Origin: Heminiphilus faecis
GTDB taxonomy: Bacteria; Bacteroidota; Bacteroidia; Bacteroidales; Muribaculaceae
NCBI RefSeq assembly: GCF_008728965.1
Contig: NZ_VSMC01000022.1
Span: 1 to 53,608, forward strand
Reading direction: 5' to 3'
Length of the DNA stretch: 53,608 bases
The notes beneath the pieces are model-generated. The model saw nothing but the letters and a program-made list of their open reading frames with translations. It was not told the origin of the DNA and did no database searches. The translations under genes were made by a program, and so were the position numbers. Each line of letters opens with the position of its first letter. Position 1 is the stretch's first letter. Of the stretch, positions 34,992-43,206 are shown one piece after another.

Positions 34992-36845
34992 ATGGAACAA
35001 CGAAAATTAAAGATCAGGGACTTGACGATGCGTGACGGTCAGCAGTCATTGTTTGCTACCCGTATGCCGCAGTCCAGTATTGACAGGCTGTTGCCGCTGT
35101 ATGAAAATGCCGATTTCTATATCATGGAAGTGTGGGGCGGTGCTGTGCCCGACTCTGTAATGCGTTATCTCGACGAGTCGCCGTGGGACCGTCTGCGCAA
35201 GGTGAGCGAGGCCATGAAAGGACGCTCGCTTCTGTCGGCCCTTTCTCGCGGTCGTAACCTGTTTGGTTATGTTCCTTATCCCGACACCGTGCTCGAAGGC
35301 TTTTATGCCGAGGCTATCAAGAACGGTCTTAACGTGATGCGTATATTTGACGCTCTTAACGACCTTGACAATGTTAAGGAGTCGATACGCATGATCAACG
35401 AGCTCGGCGGCATTCCCGACGGAGCTGTTTGCTACACGGTAGATCCTAAGGAGGAAGAACCGAAAGGATTTTTCAGCAAACTCTTCGGCAAGAAGCCCGA
35501 GAAGATATTTACTGACGAATACTTTGTGGAGAAGGCCAAGGCTATGGAGGCTTATGGCGCCAAGATAATAACGCTTAAGGATATGGCCGGATTGGTCAAT
35601 CCTTCGCGTATAGCCACTATAATGCCCAAGCTTAAGAGAGCACTCAGTGTGCCTGTGGACTTCCACACTCACTGTACGCCCGGCTACGGACTGGCTTCGT
35701 CGCTCATGGCCATGATACACGGTGTAGACATACTCGACACCAACATATGGTGGTTTGGCGGTGGCTCTGCTGCTCCTGCCCTTGAACTGATATATGTCTT
35801 TGCCGGCAAACTCGGTATTGAGGTTGAAGTCAATATGGAGGCGGTCAGCAAGATACGCAAGGAGTTGCGCACGGTGCGCGAGGAGCTTCATGATTTTGAC
35901 CTTGTCAAGAACATGCCTATGGACTTCGATCCTCTCACCGACACGCTTCCGGCCGATGTCGACGCTTTGTTTGACAAGGCTATCGCCGCTGCGAAGGCCG
36001 ACAACGAGGATGAATTGCTCGACGCATGTCATGCCATCGAGGATTATTTCGGTTTCCCCAAGCCCAACCTGCTCGTGAAAGAGGCCGAAGTGCCGGGAGG
36101 AATGTACTCCAATATGGTGGCCCAGCTGAAAGCACTGCAGGCTGAAGATGTGCTTGACGACGCCATGCGTCTTATACCCAAGGTGCGCCGCGATGCTGGT
36201 CTTGTGCCATTGGTAACTCCTACAAGCCAGATAGTGGGCAGTCAGGCGGTGAGTCTTGCTCTTGACCGCAAGAAAGGTAATCCTGACTATTCCAACAAAT
36301 CCAATCAGTTTATATCGCTCGTCAAGGGTGAATACGGTCATACTCCCGTTGCGGTAGACCCGCAATTCCGTGCGCAGATTACCGGTGATCCGCAGGAGAA
36401 GGCTTACGATGTGTCAAAATACAGGAAGCCTGAAAATCCGGAGTTGCCTGAGTTTGGCGGAGTAAAACTCGCGTCCAATGATGAGGAATATCTTCTGCTC
36501 GAACTTCTGCCGAGTGTGGCCAATACATTCTTGAAGCGCCGCCGTGCCGAGGAGTGGGAGAAAGTAAATGCCGCGACAAAGGCCGAAGCTGTTGAAGAGG
36601 CTGCCGCAAAAGAGCCCGAAGAGCCTATAACAGGCGAGGTGCTTGTGGCTCCTATGGGCGGACGTGTACTGTCGGTCAGCGTGAAGCCGGGCGACAAGGT
36701 TAAGGCCGGACAGCTTCTTCTCGTTTATGAGGCCATGAAGATGGAAAATGAAGTCGAGGCTGAAAAAGATGCTGTTGTGAAGCGTATCTTCGTAGAGCCT
36801 GATGACGTTGTGGGCACAGAAGCCGTTCTCATCGAATTTGAGTGA
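34992..36845 (+). CDS. Biotin-dependent carboxyltransferase (oxaloacetate decarboxylase alpha / pyruvate carboxylase B type)
   Basis: This 617-residue protein has an HMGL-like carboxyltransferase domain (about 5-285) with LTMRDGQQSLFATRM, the metal-site DFHTHCTPGYG near 222, and a conserved C-terminal carboxyltransferase extension. A short proline-alanine-glutamate linker leads to a biotinyl domain (about 545-617) with the biotinylated Lys in EAMKMENEVE. It moves CO2 between biotin and pyruvate/oxaloacetate. Whether it works in a sodium-pumping decarboxylase (with OadB and OadG) or in a two-subunit pyruvate carboxylase is not shown, because no partner gene is adjacent. Confidence 0.88.
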   Translation: MEQRKLKIRDLTMRDGQQSLFATRMPQSSIDRLLPLYENADFYIMEVWGGAVPDSVMRYLDESPWDRLRKVSEAMKGRSLLSALSRGRNLFGYVPYPDTVLEGFYAEAIKNGLNVMRIFDALNDLDNVKESIRMINELGGIPDGAVCYTVDPKEEEPKGFFSKLFGKKPEKIFTDEYFVEKAKAMEAYGAKIITLKDMAGLVNPSRIATIMPKLKRALSVPVDFHTHCTPGYGLASSLMAMIHGVDILDTNIWWFGGGSAAPALELIYVFAGKLGIEVEVNMEAVSKIRKELRTVREELHDFDLVKNMPMDFDPLTDTLPADVDALFDKAIAAAKADNEDELLDACHAIEDYFGFPKPNLLVKEAEVPGGMYSNMVAQLKALQAEDVLDDAMRLIPKVRRDAGLVPLVTPTSQIVGSQAVSLALDRKKGNPDYSNKSNQFISLVKGEYGHTPVAVDPQFRAQITGDPQEKAYDVSKYRKPENPELPEFGGVKLASNDEEYLLLELLPSVANTFLKRRRAEEWEKVNAATKAEAVEEAAAKEPEEPITGEVLVAPMGGRVLSVSVKPGDKVKAGQLLLVYEAMKMENEVEAEKDAVVKRIFVEPDDVVGTEAVLIEFE

Positions 36846-36871
36846 TGTATGCTAAAAAGTTGATTGAAAGT

Positions 36872-36902
36872 TTTGTCACTTTCACGAAAATGCGTAAATT
36901 TG
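36872..36902 (+). promoter_or_regulatory. Promoter of rpmE
   Basis: TTTG (36872-36875), 19 bases, TAAATTTG (36895-36902): a textbook Bacteroidetes promoter, 73 bases before the L31 start codon. The resulting leader of about 65 bases could hold autogenous control. Confidence 0.8.
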
Positions 36903-36975
36903 CAAGCCATTACAATTTTGCGCCTTACCAGCGTGATTTTGAACACTTTGAATTAAACAATTAAAACTATACAAG

Positions 36976-37230
36976 ATGAAACAAGGCATCCATCCTTCTG
37001 ACTACCGCGAAGTAGTGTTTAAAGACATGTCTAACGAGGAGATTTTTATCACTCGCTCGACTGTTGCCGCCAAGGAAACTATCGAAGTTGACGGTGTGAC
37101 TTATCCTTTGGTTAAGCTTGAAATCACCAGCGCTTCTCATCCTTTCTTCACCGGTAAGCAGAAACTTGTCGATACCGCCGGTCGTGTTGATAAGTTCATG
37201 AGCCGTTACGGTAACCGCAAGAAAAAATAA
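36976..37230 (+). CDS. rpmE2: 50S ribosomal protein L31 type B
   Basis: This is an 84-residue L31 with [20 protein letters not shown], the conserved [13 protein letters not shown] and the end [14 protein letters not shown]. It lacks the CxxC zinc pair of type A L31, so it is the type-B, zinc-independent form. It has a strong promoter and is followed by a strong terminator, so it is a single-gene unit. Confidence 0.95.
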   Translation: MKQGIHPSDYREVVFKDMSNEEIFITRSTVAAKETIEVDGVTYPLVKLEITSASHPFFTGKQKLVDTAGRVDKFMSRYGNRKKK

Positions 37231-37254
37231 TCATCATTCTTGCTTGACTTTTAC

Positions 37255-37298
37255 AGGCGGGACAGTGTCATCCTTGACAACTGTCCCGCCTGCTTTTT
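37255..37298 (+). terminator. Terminator of rpmE
   Basis: AGGCGGGACAGT at 37255-37266 pairs with ACTGTCCCGCCT at 37280-37291, followed by GCTTTTT. Confidence 0.93.
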
Positions 37299-37484
37299 AA
37301 TCAGGTGTGCCTGCGGCGTGATGCTGAACGTAGATGTGTCAATGTGTGTTTCATATTGACATTTAGGGCAGGCTGGACATAACGTAAGTCATAAGTGTTA
37401 AAGTTGTGTAAATAATTTATATATTTCGTTGCACTAATAACATATATGTGTTATATTTAGAAAACAATTTAATACCTAACATTT

Positions 37485-37892
37485 ATGACATACAAAATTA
37501 TTGACATTGAAGGTGTGGGCGATGCTTATGCTGTCAAACTGAACGAGGCCGGTATTAAAACCGTCGATGATCTTCTTGAGCGTTGTATTACACCCAAAGG
37601 TCGTAAGGAGCTGGCCGAGGCTACCGGTATTTCATCAAAGCTGATACTGAAGTGGGCTAATCATGCCGACTTGTTCCGCATAAACGGTATCGGTCCGCAA
37701 TTTGCCGAACTCCTTGAAGCCGCCGGCGTTGACACGGTAAAAGAACTGCGTCATCGTAAAGCTGAAAATCTTGTGGCCAAGATGGAAGAGATAAATACCG
37801 GGAAGCATCTGACACGTCGTGTTCCCTCTGTTGCGGAGGTGCAGAAGATGATTGACGAGGCCGCTACATTACCGCCTACTATCACTTACTGA
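37485..37892 (+). CDS. DUF4332 helix-hairpin-helix protein
   Basis: This 135-residue protein has two helix-hairpin-helix units: IEGVGDAYAVKLNEAGIKTVDDLL near 8-32 and INGIGPQFAELLEAAGVDTVKEL near 65-88 (both given as approximate spans). This is the DUF4332 pattern, related to the DNA-binding HhH folds of topoisomerase and ligase ends. It has no signal peptide or other domain. It is probably a small DNA-binding protein, but no role is known. It stands alone between the L31 terminator and a convergent gene. Confidence 0.8.
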   Translation: MTYKIIDIEGVGDAYAVKLNEAGIKTVDDLLERCITPKGRKELAEATGISSKLILKWANHADLFRINGIGPQFAELLEAAGVDTVKELRHRKAENLVAKMEEINTGKHLTRRVPSVAEVQKMIDEAATLPPTITY

Positions 37893-38014
37893 CGAATTTC
37901 ATTCTGTCCGGCAACGGATATACCGAATTAAAAGCATGGCTGCCGTGAGCGCTATGCTTTTTTTATGCTCCGTCTGCAAGATGAAGTCATCGTCTGCACA
38001 ACCCGGCTTAACGG

Positions 38015-38482
38015 TTAGAGATGCGCTTTATCAATCGGCAGAGTCGTGTTGCCGGCGAGGTGCTGCTCAAGGCATTCTTTGTAGGTGCTGACGGGTATGC
38101 GGTCTATGCCGTTGTCGGTAAGCATGGCTGATAGACGGTCAATCTCCGACTTGATGCGGCAGTGGACAAGGTTATAGCGCTTGGCTATGAGGCGTATGTA
38201 CCTGCGGTCCTGCTTGACGAGGTGGCCGGCATCGGCGGTGGCGGGCGCTCGCTGCACTTGGGCCTCGCGACGCCGGCGCTGATAGGAAGCGGCCTTGGCG
38301 CGACGGTCGATAACCGGCTTCAGCAGATTGAACACACATTGAGCTGTCGGATGAAGCCCGGCCGGCTTTGTGCCGGTCGTCTGATACTCCTTGATGGCTT
38401 CGACGAGCGGTTGCCGGAGTTCTGCGGGAAGCATGGCTATGGACTCGCTCCATAGCTTGTCAAATTTTGGTCTGCGTTTCAT
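38015..38482 (-). CDS. DUF6291-like protein
   Basis: This 155-residue basic protein reads LPAELRQPLVEAIKEYQTTG and VFNLLKPVIDRRAKAASYQR (spans 18-37 and 50-69). The pattern recalls DUF6291, small proteins often found in phages and mobile elements of Bacteroidetes, sometimes near replication genes. Here it stands alone with no phage genes nearby. It may be a domesticated or leftover mobile gene. The assignment is by memory of the pattern and needs a profile search. Confidence 0.6.
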   Translation of the reverse strand: MKRRPKFDKLWSESIAMLPAELRQPLVEAIKEYQTTGTKPAGLHPTAQCVFNLLKPVIDRRAKAASYQRRRREAQVQRAPATADAGHLVKQDRRYIRLIAKRYNLVHCRIKSEIDRLSAMLTDNGIDRIPVSTYKECLEQHLAGNTTLPIDKAHL

Positions 38483-38638
38483 AATACGATATAGGGTTTG
38501 ACTGTCGTTTCCCGCAAAGATAATATGTCACGATGGCGTTTTTATGTAGAATTGGGCATTAACACTTTGTGTCTTGCATAAACTGTTTGCATTAAAAGCG
38601 TTAAATAGCTATTTAATGTGTGTTAATTCGAAAAAAAA

Positions 38639-38702
38639 CACCTCGCGAGCCGGTAGTGGGCCTTATGGATATGGACCGTGGTTCGCGAGGTGATGTATAT
38701 TA
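38639..38702 (-). terminator. Terminator of the sulfatase gene
   Basis: CACCTCGCGA at 38639-38648 pairs with TCGCGAGGTG at 38693-38702 around a 44-base loop. On the minus strand it is followed by eight T. It lies 28 bases past the sulfatase stop. Confidence 0.8.
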
Positions 38703-38729
38703 TATCAGCCTGCAGGCAGGCTTAAAGAG

Positions 38730-40310
38730 TTACGGCATGTCGGCCGGAGGAAGTTCGTTGTAGTCGCAGCTGCGTATCAGTTCAAGGAGCAGGTGCAGGC
38801 GGCCTACCTCGTCGGGATACTGGGTAGCGACATTTTTATCTTCATATATCTGCGACATGTCAAACAATTGCTGAACCGGAGCGCATCCTGTTTCTACACA
38901 TGCTCCTTTGGGTTTCATGGCCGGATACGAGCTTGCCTCGACATATTTCCATTTCGGTGTGCGCAGTGCCAGTGTGTGGTCATAGCCCTGTTGTATGATC
39001 CAAGGCCGGTCGGTATTGTCGCGTCCAAGCCAGTTGTCCATGCGGTTAAAACTGTCGGGAGCGCTGCCGGAAGGCATGCGTTGGCCCAATAATGCCGCAA
39101 ATGATGCTACGAGGTCTATTTGCGATAACAATGTGCTGTTTTCGCCCTTTTTAAGATTGCCTGCCGGCCACGACACTATAACAGGCACACGGGTACCCCC
39201 TTCGTAAAGGCTGTATTTGCTGCCTCTGAGCGGTCCGGCGGGTGAATGCCCGTTAAGCAACTCTTCGGCATGGTCGTCATAGCCGTCGTTGAGTATGGGG
39301 CCGTTGTCGCTTGACACAATAATAAGCGTATTGTCAAGGATGCCGAGCTCTTTAAGAGTGGAAAGAAGCTGACCGACGCTCCAGTCAAACTGAGCTATTG
39401 CGTCGCCGCGAAGCCCCATCTTGTTTTTGCCGCGGAAGCGTTCGTGCGGAAATCGTGGCACATGTACGTCGTTGGTCGCGAAATACATGAAAAACGGCTT
39501 GTCGGCATTCTCTTTTATGAAGTCGATGGCATGTGCCGTGATGGAGTCGGCGATGTTCTCGTCTTTCCACAGAGCCTTGCCGCCGCCTTTCATGTAACCG
39601 ATGCGGCCTATGCCGTTGACTATTGACATATTGTGTCCGAAAGTCGATTTTAGATTGTAGAGCAGTTCCGGATTTTTCTTTCCGGTGGGCTCTCCGGGGA
39701 AATTTTTCTTGTAGCTGACTTCAATCGGTGCCGACGGATCATAGTTGGCCACATGTCCGTTTTCGATAAACACACATGGCACACGGTCGGCCGTGGCTGC
39801 CATTATGTATGAGTAGTCGAAGCCAAGGTCGCCGAGAGCGGCCGGAAGCTGTGCGTTCCAGTCCTGTGTGCCGGTCTCGTCACCGAGACCGAGATGCCAT
39901 TTGCCTATGGCGCATGTAGTGTATCCGGCCGATTTAAACAGGTCAGCCATCGTATACTGTTCGGGCCTTATGATCATGCCGGCATTGCCCGGAGCTATGT
40001 CGGTGTCGGGACGCCGCCAGCTGTAGTGGCCGGTAAGCATGGCATATCTTGACGGTGTGCTTGTGGCCGCCACGGCATAGGCGTTTGTGAATCTTATGCC
40101 GTTTTGGGCTATGTGGTTCACGTTGGGGGTAGCTACGTTTTTGGCTCCGTAGCATTCGAGGTCGCCGTATCCGAGATCGTCGGCATAAATGATAAGTACG
40201 TTGGGTTTGGCTTGTTTCGGAGGTGTCGCCGGCGTTTTCTGTGCTATGGCCGGTGTTGTCACGGCCAGTGACATGAGTGCCACTGTGTTCTTAAGGCTTC
40301 TGATTTTCAT
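38730..40310 (-). CDS. S1-family sulfatase, serine type
   Basis: This is a 526-residue exported sulfatase (from ATG 40310). A signal peptide ends near AIAQ. The metal-site start is VLIIYADDLGYGDLECYG. The active-site motif is STPSRYAMLTG: Ser in place of Cys, the type matured to formylglycine by the anaerobic enzyme anSME. Further landmarks are IGKWHLG and SDNGP. It probably removes sulfate from host or dietary glycans in the periplasm or outside. No SusC/SusD pair or anSME gene is in the window, so the target sugar is unknown. It has its own promoter, divergent from serine palmitoyltransferase. Confidence 0.93.
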   Translation of the reverse strand: MKIRSLKNTVALMSLAVTTPAIAQKTPATPPKQAKPNVLIIYADDLGYGDLECYGAKNVATPNVNHIAQNGIRFTNAYAVAATSTPSRYAMLTGHYSWRRPDTDIAPGNAGMIIRPEQYTMADLFKSAGYTTCAIGKWHLGLGDETGTQDWNAQLPAALGDLGFDYSYIMAATADRVPCVFIENGHVANYDPSAPIEVSYKKNFPGEPTGKKNPELLYNLKSTFGHNMSIVNGIGRIGYMKGGGKALWKDENIADSITAHAIDFIKENADKPFFMYFATNDVHVPRFPHERFRGKNKMGLRGDAIAQFDWSVGQLLSTLKELGILDNTLIIVSSDNGPILNDGYDDHAEELLNGHSPAGPLRGSKYSLYEGGTRVPVIVSWPAGNLKKGENSTLLSQIDLVASFAALLGQRMPSGSAPDSFNRMDNWLGRDNTDRPWIIQQGYDHTLALRTPKWKYVEASSYPAMKPKGACVETGCAPVQQLFDMSQIYEDKNVATQYPDEVGRLHLLLELIRSCDYNELPPADMP

Positions 40311-40337
40311 GTGAGATAAAATGTTGGTTACATTTTG

Positions 40338-40368
40338 CAAATATAATTGTTTCGTTTAGGATATTCAA
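40338..40368 (-). promoter_or_regulatory. Promoter of the sulfatase gene
   Basis: On the minus strand TTG (40368-40366) is followed after 20 bases by TATATTTG (40345-40338), 28 bases upstream of the start codon at 40310. Confidence 0.7.
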
Positions 40369-40456
40369 CTTTCGAAACGAAAATTAGATATGGCGCAATC
40401 GCAAGAACACCCCATAAATACATATTTAAAATAATACGGTATAAAATTAAATAAAG

Positions 40457-40510
40457 TTGCCGTTAATTCACGGATTTTAGTTATCTTTGCAGCCTGCAAA
40501 ATCGGCAGGC
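40457..40510 (+). promoter_or_regulatory. Promoter and leader hairpin of serine palmitoyltransferase
   Basis: TTG (40457-40459) and TATCTTTG (40482-40489) are spaced by 22 bases. Just after, GCCTGC (40492-40497) pairs with GCAGGC (40505-40510), forming a hairpin at the very start of the transcript. Confidence 0.6.
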
Positions 40511-40551
40511 AAGGTAACAACCTATAAAACCGCTTACGTTAAAGAAGTATT

Positions 40552-41739
40552 ATGAAGCTATTACAGGCTAAACTTGACAAGTACCAAGAGCCGCAGAAGG
40601 CAAAGGCTGCGGGCATTTATCCCTATTTTCGCGCGATTTCAAGCGAACAGGACCCCGAAGTTATTATAAATGGTCGCAAGGTCATGATGTTCGGGTCCAA
40701 TTGCTATACCGGACTTGTCAATCATCCTAAGGTGAAGGAGGCTGCTATCGCGGCTATTAAAAAGTATGGTACCGGTTGCGCCGGCTCACCTTTCTTGAAC
40801 GGTACGCTCGACATTCATAAAGAATTGGAGGCGCGTCTTGCCGCTTATGTAGGCAAGGAGGACGCCATGATATACTCTACCGGCTTCGAGGTCAATCTCG
40901 GTGTTGTGTCGACGCTTACTGGACGTGAGGATTACATACTTTTTGACGAGCAGGACCATGCGTCGATCATAGACGGTCGTCGTCTTTCATTCTCTCAGGC
41001 ACTCAAGTACAAGCATAATGACATGGAGTCGCTTGAAGCACAACTTAAGAAGTGCGATCCCTCGAAAGTAAAGCTGATTGTGACCGACGGTGTGTTTTCG
41101 ATGGAGGGCGACGTAGCCAATCTTCCCGAAATAGTGCGTCTTGCCAAGAAGTACGATGCCAGTGTCATGGTCGATGAAGCTCATGGCATAGGCGTGTTTG
41201 GCAAAGGAGGTCGCGGTGTCTGCAATCATTTCGGCGTGACGGAAGACGTGGACCTTATCATGGGAACTTTCAGTAAGTCGTTTGCCTCGCTCGGCGGCTT
41301 TATCGCATGCGACAAGGAGATAACCAATTTCCTGCGCCACCACTCACGTTCTTATATATTTACCGCATCCATTACTCCGGCGTCGACTGCTGCTGTCATG
41401 GCAGCTCTTGACATCATGGAGAGCGAGCCGCAGATACAGGAGCACTTGTGGGATATAACCAACTATGCTCTTGACGGCTTCCGTGAGATGGGTTGTGAGA
41501 TAGGCCATACTTCCACTCCGATCATACCGCTTTATATACGCGATAATTACAAGACCTTTGAGGTGACCCGCGATCTTCTTGAAGAGGGCGTGTTTGTCAA
41601 TCCGGTGGTTTCGCCTGCGGTGGCTCCGCATGACACTCTTATCCGGTTCAGTCTTATGGCTACCCATACAAAAGATCAGGTGACCGTCGCACTCGAAAAA
41701 ATACAGAAAGTATTCAAGAAGCACGGTATAATAAAGTAA
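40552..41739 (+). CDS. spt: Serine palmitoyltransferase (alpha-oxoamine synthase family)
   Basis: This is a 395-residue PLP enzyme. The N-terminus MKLLQAKLDKYQEPQKAKAAG and the strand MFGSNCYTGL match Bacteroides serine palmitoyltransferases. Active-site residues are His136 (DHAS), Asp208 and His211 (VDEAHG) and the PLP lysine Lys242 (TFSKSFASLGG). It condenses serine with palmitoyl-CoA or a branched-chain acyl-CoA as the first step of sphingolipid synthesis, which in the gut is nearly restricted to Bacteroidetes. The close relative 2-amino-3-ketobutyrate CoA ligase is the main alternative; the N-terminal sequence favours SPT. Confidence 0.88.
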   Translation: MKLLQAKLDKYQEPQKAKAAGIYPYFRAISSEQDPEVIINGRKVMMFGSNCYTGLVNHPKVKEAAIAAIKKYGTGCAGSPFLNGTLDIHKELEARLAAYVGKEDAMIYSTGFEVNLGVVSTLTGREDYILFDEQDHASIIDGRRLSFSQALKYKHNDMESLEAQLKKCDPSKVKLIVTDGVFSMEGDVANLPEIVRLAKKYDASVMVDEAHGIGVFGKGGRGVCNHFGVTEDVDLIMGTFSKSFASLGGFIACDKEITNFLRHHSRSYIFTASITPASTAAVMAALDIMESEPQIQEHLWDITNYALDGFREMGCEIGHTSTPIIPLYIRDNYKTFEVTRDLLEEGVFVNPVVSPAVAPHDTLIRFSLMATHTKDQVTVALEKIQKVFKKHGIIK

Positions 41740-41760
41740 TATCACTCTACGACATATTTG

Positions 41761-41797
41761 CCGCCGGTACTTCCTATGGTTGTGCCGGCGGTTTTTT
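41761..41797 (+). terminator. Terminator of serine palmitoyltransferase
   Basis: CCGCCGGTAC at 41761-41770 pairs with GTGCCGGCGG at 41782-41791 (one mismatched pair), followed by six T. Confidence 0.88.
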
Positions 41798-41916
41798 ATT
41801 GTTATTCGGCAGGATAATCCGCAGGATCGTCGAGGCATGCTGTAATGTTATGCGGGTCTGTGGTGCGGACGTAATTATTGATGTGGTAATTTTCTGAAAT
41901 ATTTTGTTGAAATATT

Positions 41917-41975
41917 TTGCAGATATCAGAATTATTTATAACTTTGTAGTGATTACAAATTTATAAATATTATAA
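41917..41975 (+). promoter_or_regulatory. perR promoter and PerR-box-like operator
   Basis: TTG (41917-41919), 19 bases, TAACTTTG (41939-41946) form a promoter. At 41961-41975 lies TTATAAATATTATAA, which differs at only one fixed place from the Bacillus PerR box TTATAATnATTATAA. It sits between the promoter and the perR start codon (41983), the expected place for self-repression. Confidence 0.7.
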
Positions 41976-41982
41976 AGTAATT

Positions 41983-42405
41983 ATGATGACAACAGCGCAG
42001 GTAAGCCAATATTTGAAAGCTAAAGGTATACGGCCTTCAGCTCAACGTATTGCGATAATGCGCTATCTGATGGAGCATCCGGTGCATCCTACGGCTGAAA
42101 ATATATATGATGCCCTTATGCCCGATATGCCGTCGTTATCACTTACTACGGTATATAATACATTGAATTGTCTTGTATCATCAGGCATAGGTGTTGAGAG
42201 ACTGAATTCCGATCCGCGCAATGCACGTTTTGATTTTGTGGATACGCCACATGCTCATATGTACTGCCGTTGTTGCGGGGCGGTTATGGATCTGCCCTTG
42301 GACGCAGTGACGTTTGCCGGCATGTCGCCTGACGGAGACTTTCATGTAGAACAGATTGAGCTCTGTTATAGAGGCTTATGCTCGAAGTGTCATGATAAAA
42401 TGTAG
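41983..42405 (+). CDS. perR: Fur-family repressor, PerR-like
   Basis: This 140-residue protein has a Fur-type winged helix (KAKGIRPSAQRIAIMRYL, HPTAENIYDALM, LTTVYNTLNCLV). The metal domain has PHAHMYCRCCG and a second cysteine pair, CYRGLCSKC, which form the structural zinc site and part of the regulatory site. A PerR-box-like operator just upstream and the rubrerythrin gene 43 bases downstream support a peroxide-responsive role, rather than iron (Fur) or zinc (Zur) control. It probably represses itself and rubrerythrin until peroxide oxidises the metal-binding histidine. Confidence 0.88.
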   Translation: MMTTAQVSQYLKAKGIRPSAQRIAIMRYLMEHPVHPTAENIYDALMPDMPSLSLTTVYNTLNCLVSSGIGVERLNSDPRNARFDFVDTPHAHMYCRCCGAVMDLPLDAVTFAGMSPDGDFHVEQIELCYRGLCSKCHDKM

Positions 42406-42447
42406 AAATTCAATATTATTCGTATAATTATTTAATAATCAAAGACA

Positions 42448-42999
42448 ATGAAAAAGAAATTTATTTGCACAGTGTGTGGTTATGTTCATGAAGGTGATGC
42501 AGCTCCCGAAAAGTGCCCGGTATGTGGTGCTCCCGCCAGCAAGTTCAAAGAACTTGACGAGACTGCCGCCCTCCAGTTTGTAACCGAGCATGAAATCGGT
42601 GTAGCCAAGGGCTGTGACGAGGAAATGATCAAGGACCTTACGGCACACTTCAACGGCGAGTGCGGCGAAGTGGGCATGTACCTCGCTATGTCGCGTCAGG
42701 CTGATCGTGAAGGCTATCCCGAAATCGCCGAGGCTTTCAAGCGCTATGCTTGGGAAGAGGCAGAACATGCTTCTAAGTTTGCCGAACTTCTCGGAGAGGT
42801 TGTATGGGATACCAAGACCAACCTTGAAAAGCGTATGGCAGCTGAGGCTGGTGCCAACGAAGACAAGATGCGCATAGCGCGTCGCGCCAAAGAACTTAAT
42901 CTCGACGCTATCCATGACACCGTACATGAAATGGCTAAGGACGAAGCCCGTCACGGTCAAGGCTTCCAAGGTCTTTACAACCGTTTCTTCAAGAAATAA
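42448..42999 (+). CDS. Reverse rubrerythrin (N-terminal rubredoxin, C-terminal ferritin-like)
   Basis: This is a 183-residue non-haem iron peroxidase. The rubredoxin-like centre is at the N-terminus: [10 protein letters not shown] (Cys7, Cys10) and [11 protein letters not shown] (Cys23, Cys26). The four-helix ferritin-like domain follows with [29 protein letters not shown] and [12 protein letters not shown] as di-iron ligand segments. In classic rubrerythrin the order is the other way round. It reduces H2O2 in anaerobes using NAD(P)H-linked donors. It is likely in one transcript with perR and ends with a strong terminator. Its last codons and downstream bases are duplicated 4.7 kb to the right. 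Confidence 0.92.
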   Translation: MKKKFICTVCGYVHEGDAAPEKCPVCGAPASKFKELDETAALQFVTEHEIGVAKGCDEEMIKDLTAHFNGECGEVGMYLAMSRQADREGYPEIAEAFKRYAWEEAEHASKFAELLGEVVWDTKTNLEKRMAAEAGANEDKMRIARRAKELNLDAIHDTVHEMAKDEARHGQGFQGLYNRFFKK

Positions 43000-43026
43000 T
43001 CCGATACCATACTGACCCTTAATCTG
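42985..43026 (+). repeat. Direct repeat copy 1 (3' end of rubrerythrin gene)
   Basis: This 42-base segment covers the last five rubrerythrin codons, with its stop, and 27 following bases. It recurs at 47673-47714 with one mismatch (T at 43013, A at 47701). It is the left boundary of the block with the DUF4062-STAND gene. Confidence 0.95.
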
Positions 43027-43054
43027 CGGCTGCCAAATTCGGCAGCCGCTTTTT
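43026..43054 (+). terminator. Terminator of perR-rubrerythrin
   Basis: GCGGCTGCC at 43026-43034 pairs with GGCAGCCGC at 43041-43049, followed by five T. A worn-down form of the same element follows direct repeat copy 2. Confidence 0.93.
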
Positions 43055-43097
43055 GTATGTGAAAAAGACAGCCTAATATGTCAAATTAGTATTTTAA

Positions 43098-43113
43098 ATC
43101 GTATATTTACGAT
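43098..43113. promoter_or_regulatory. Short palindrome upstream of the STAND gene
   Basis: ATCGTA at 43098-43103 and TACGAT at 43108-43113 are a perfect inverted repeat with a four-base gap. They overlap an AT-rich, promoter-like stretch 26-41 bases before ATG 43139. It may be an operator; no regulator is known. Confidence 0.4.
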
Positions 43114-43138
43114 ATATACAAACTATACGCTGATTATC

Positions 43139-43206
43139 ATGTTTCGACATCCTTACATCCGTTTTTTTTATCAGTTCTACTTTCTCCGATATGGAAATAG
43201 AACGTA
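43139..43206 (+). other. Out-of-frame true N-terminus of the STAND gene (short ORF across T8)
   Basis: ATG 43139 opens a frame reading MFRHPYIRFF, then runs through eight T (43162-43169) into a wrong frame and stops at TAA 43204-43206. If one T is removed, the frame joins the main gene and reads IRFFISSTFSDMEIER, the standard start of DUF4062 domains. Upstream of MEIER the main frame itself has no ATG back to the stop at 43131. Confidence 0.8.
43162..43169 (+). repeat. Run of eight T in the STAND gene 5' end
   Basis: The tract is G-T8-A. A length of seven (or ten) would fuse the natural start at 43139 in frame with the 1498-codon gene; eight does not. It is a candidate phase-variation or transcript-slippage site, or a sequencing error. 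Confidence 0.85.

Noticed and set aside
35046-36365. Open frame of 439 codons on the minus strand opposite the carboxyltransferase
   Set aside because: Antisense shadow; no motifs, His/Tyr/Arg-rich, opposite a clear biotin-dependent enzyme.
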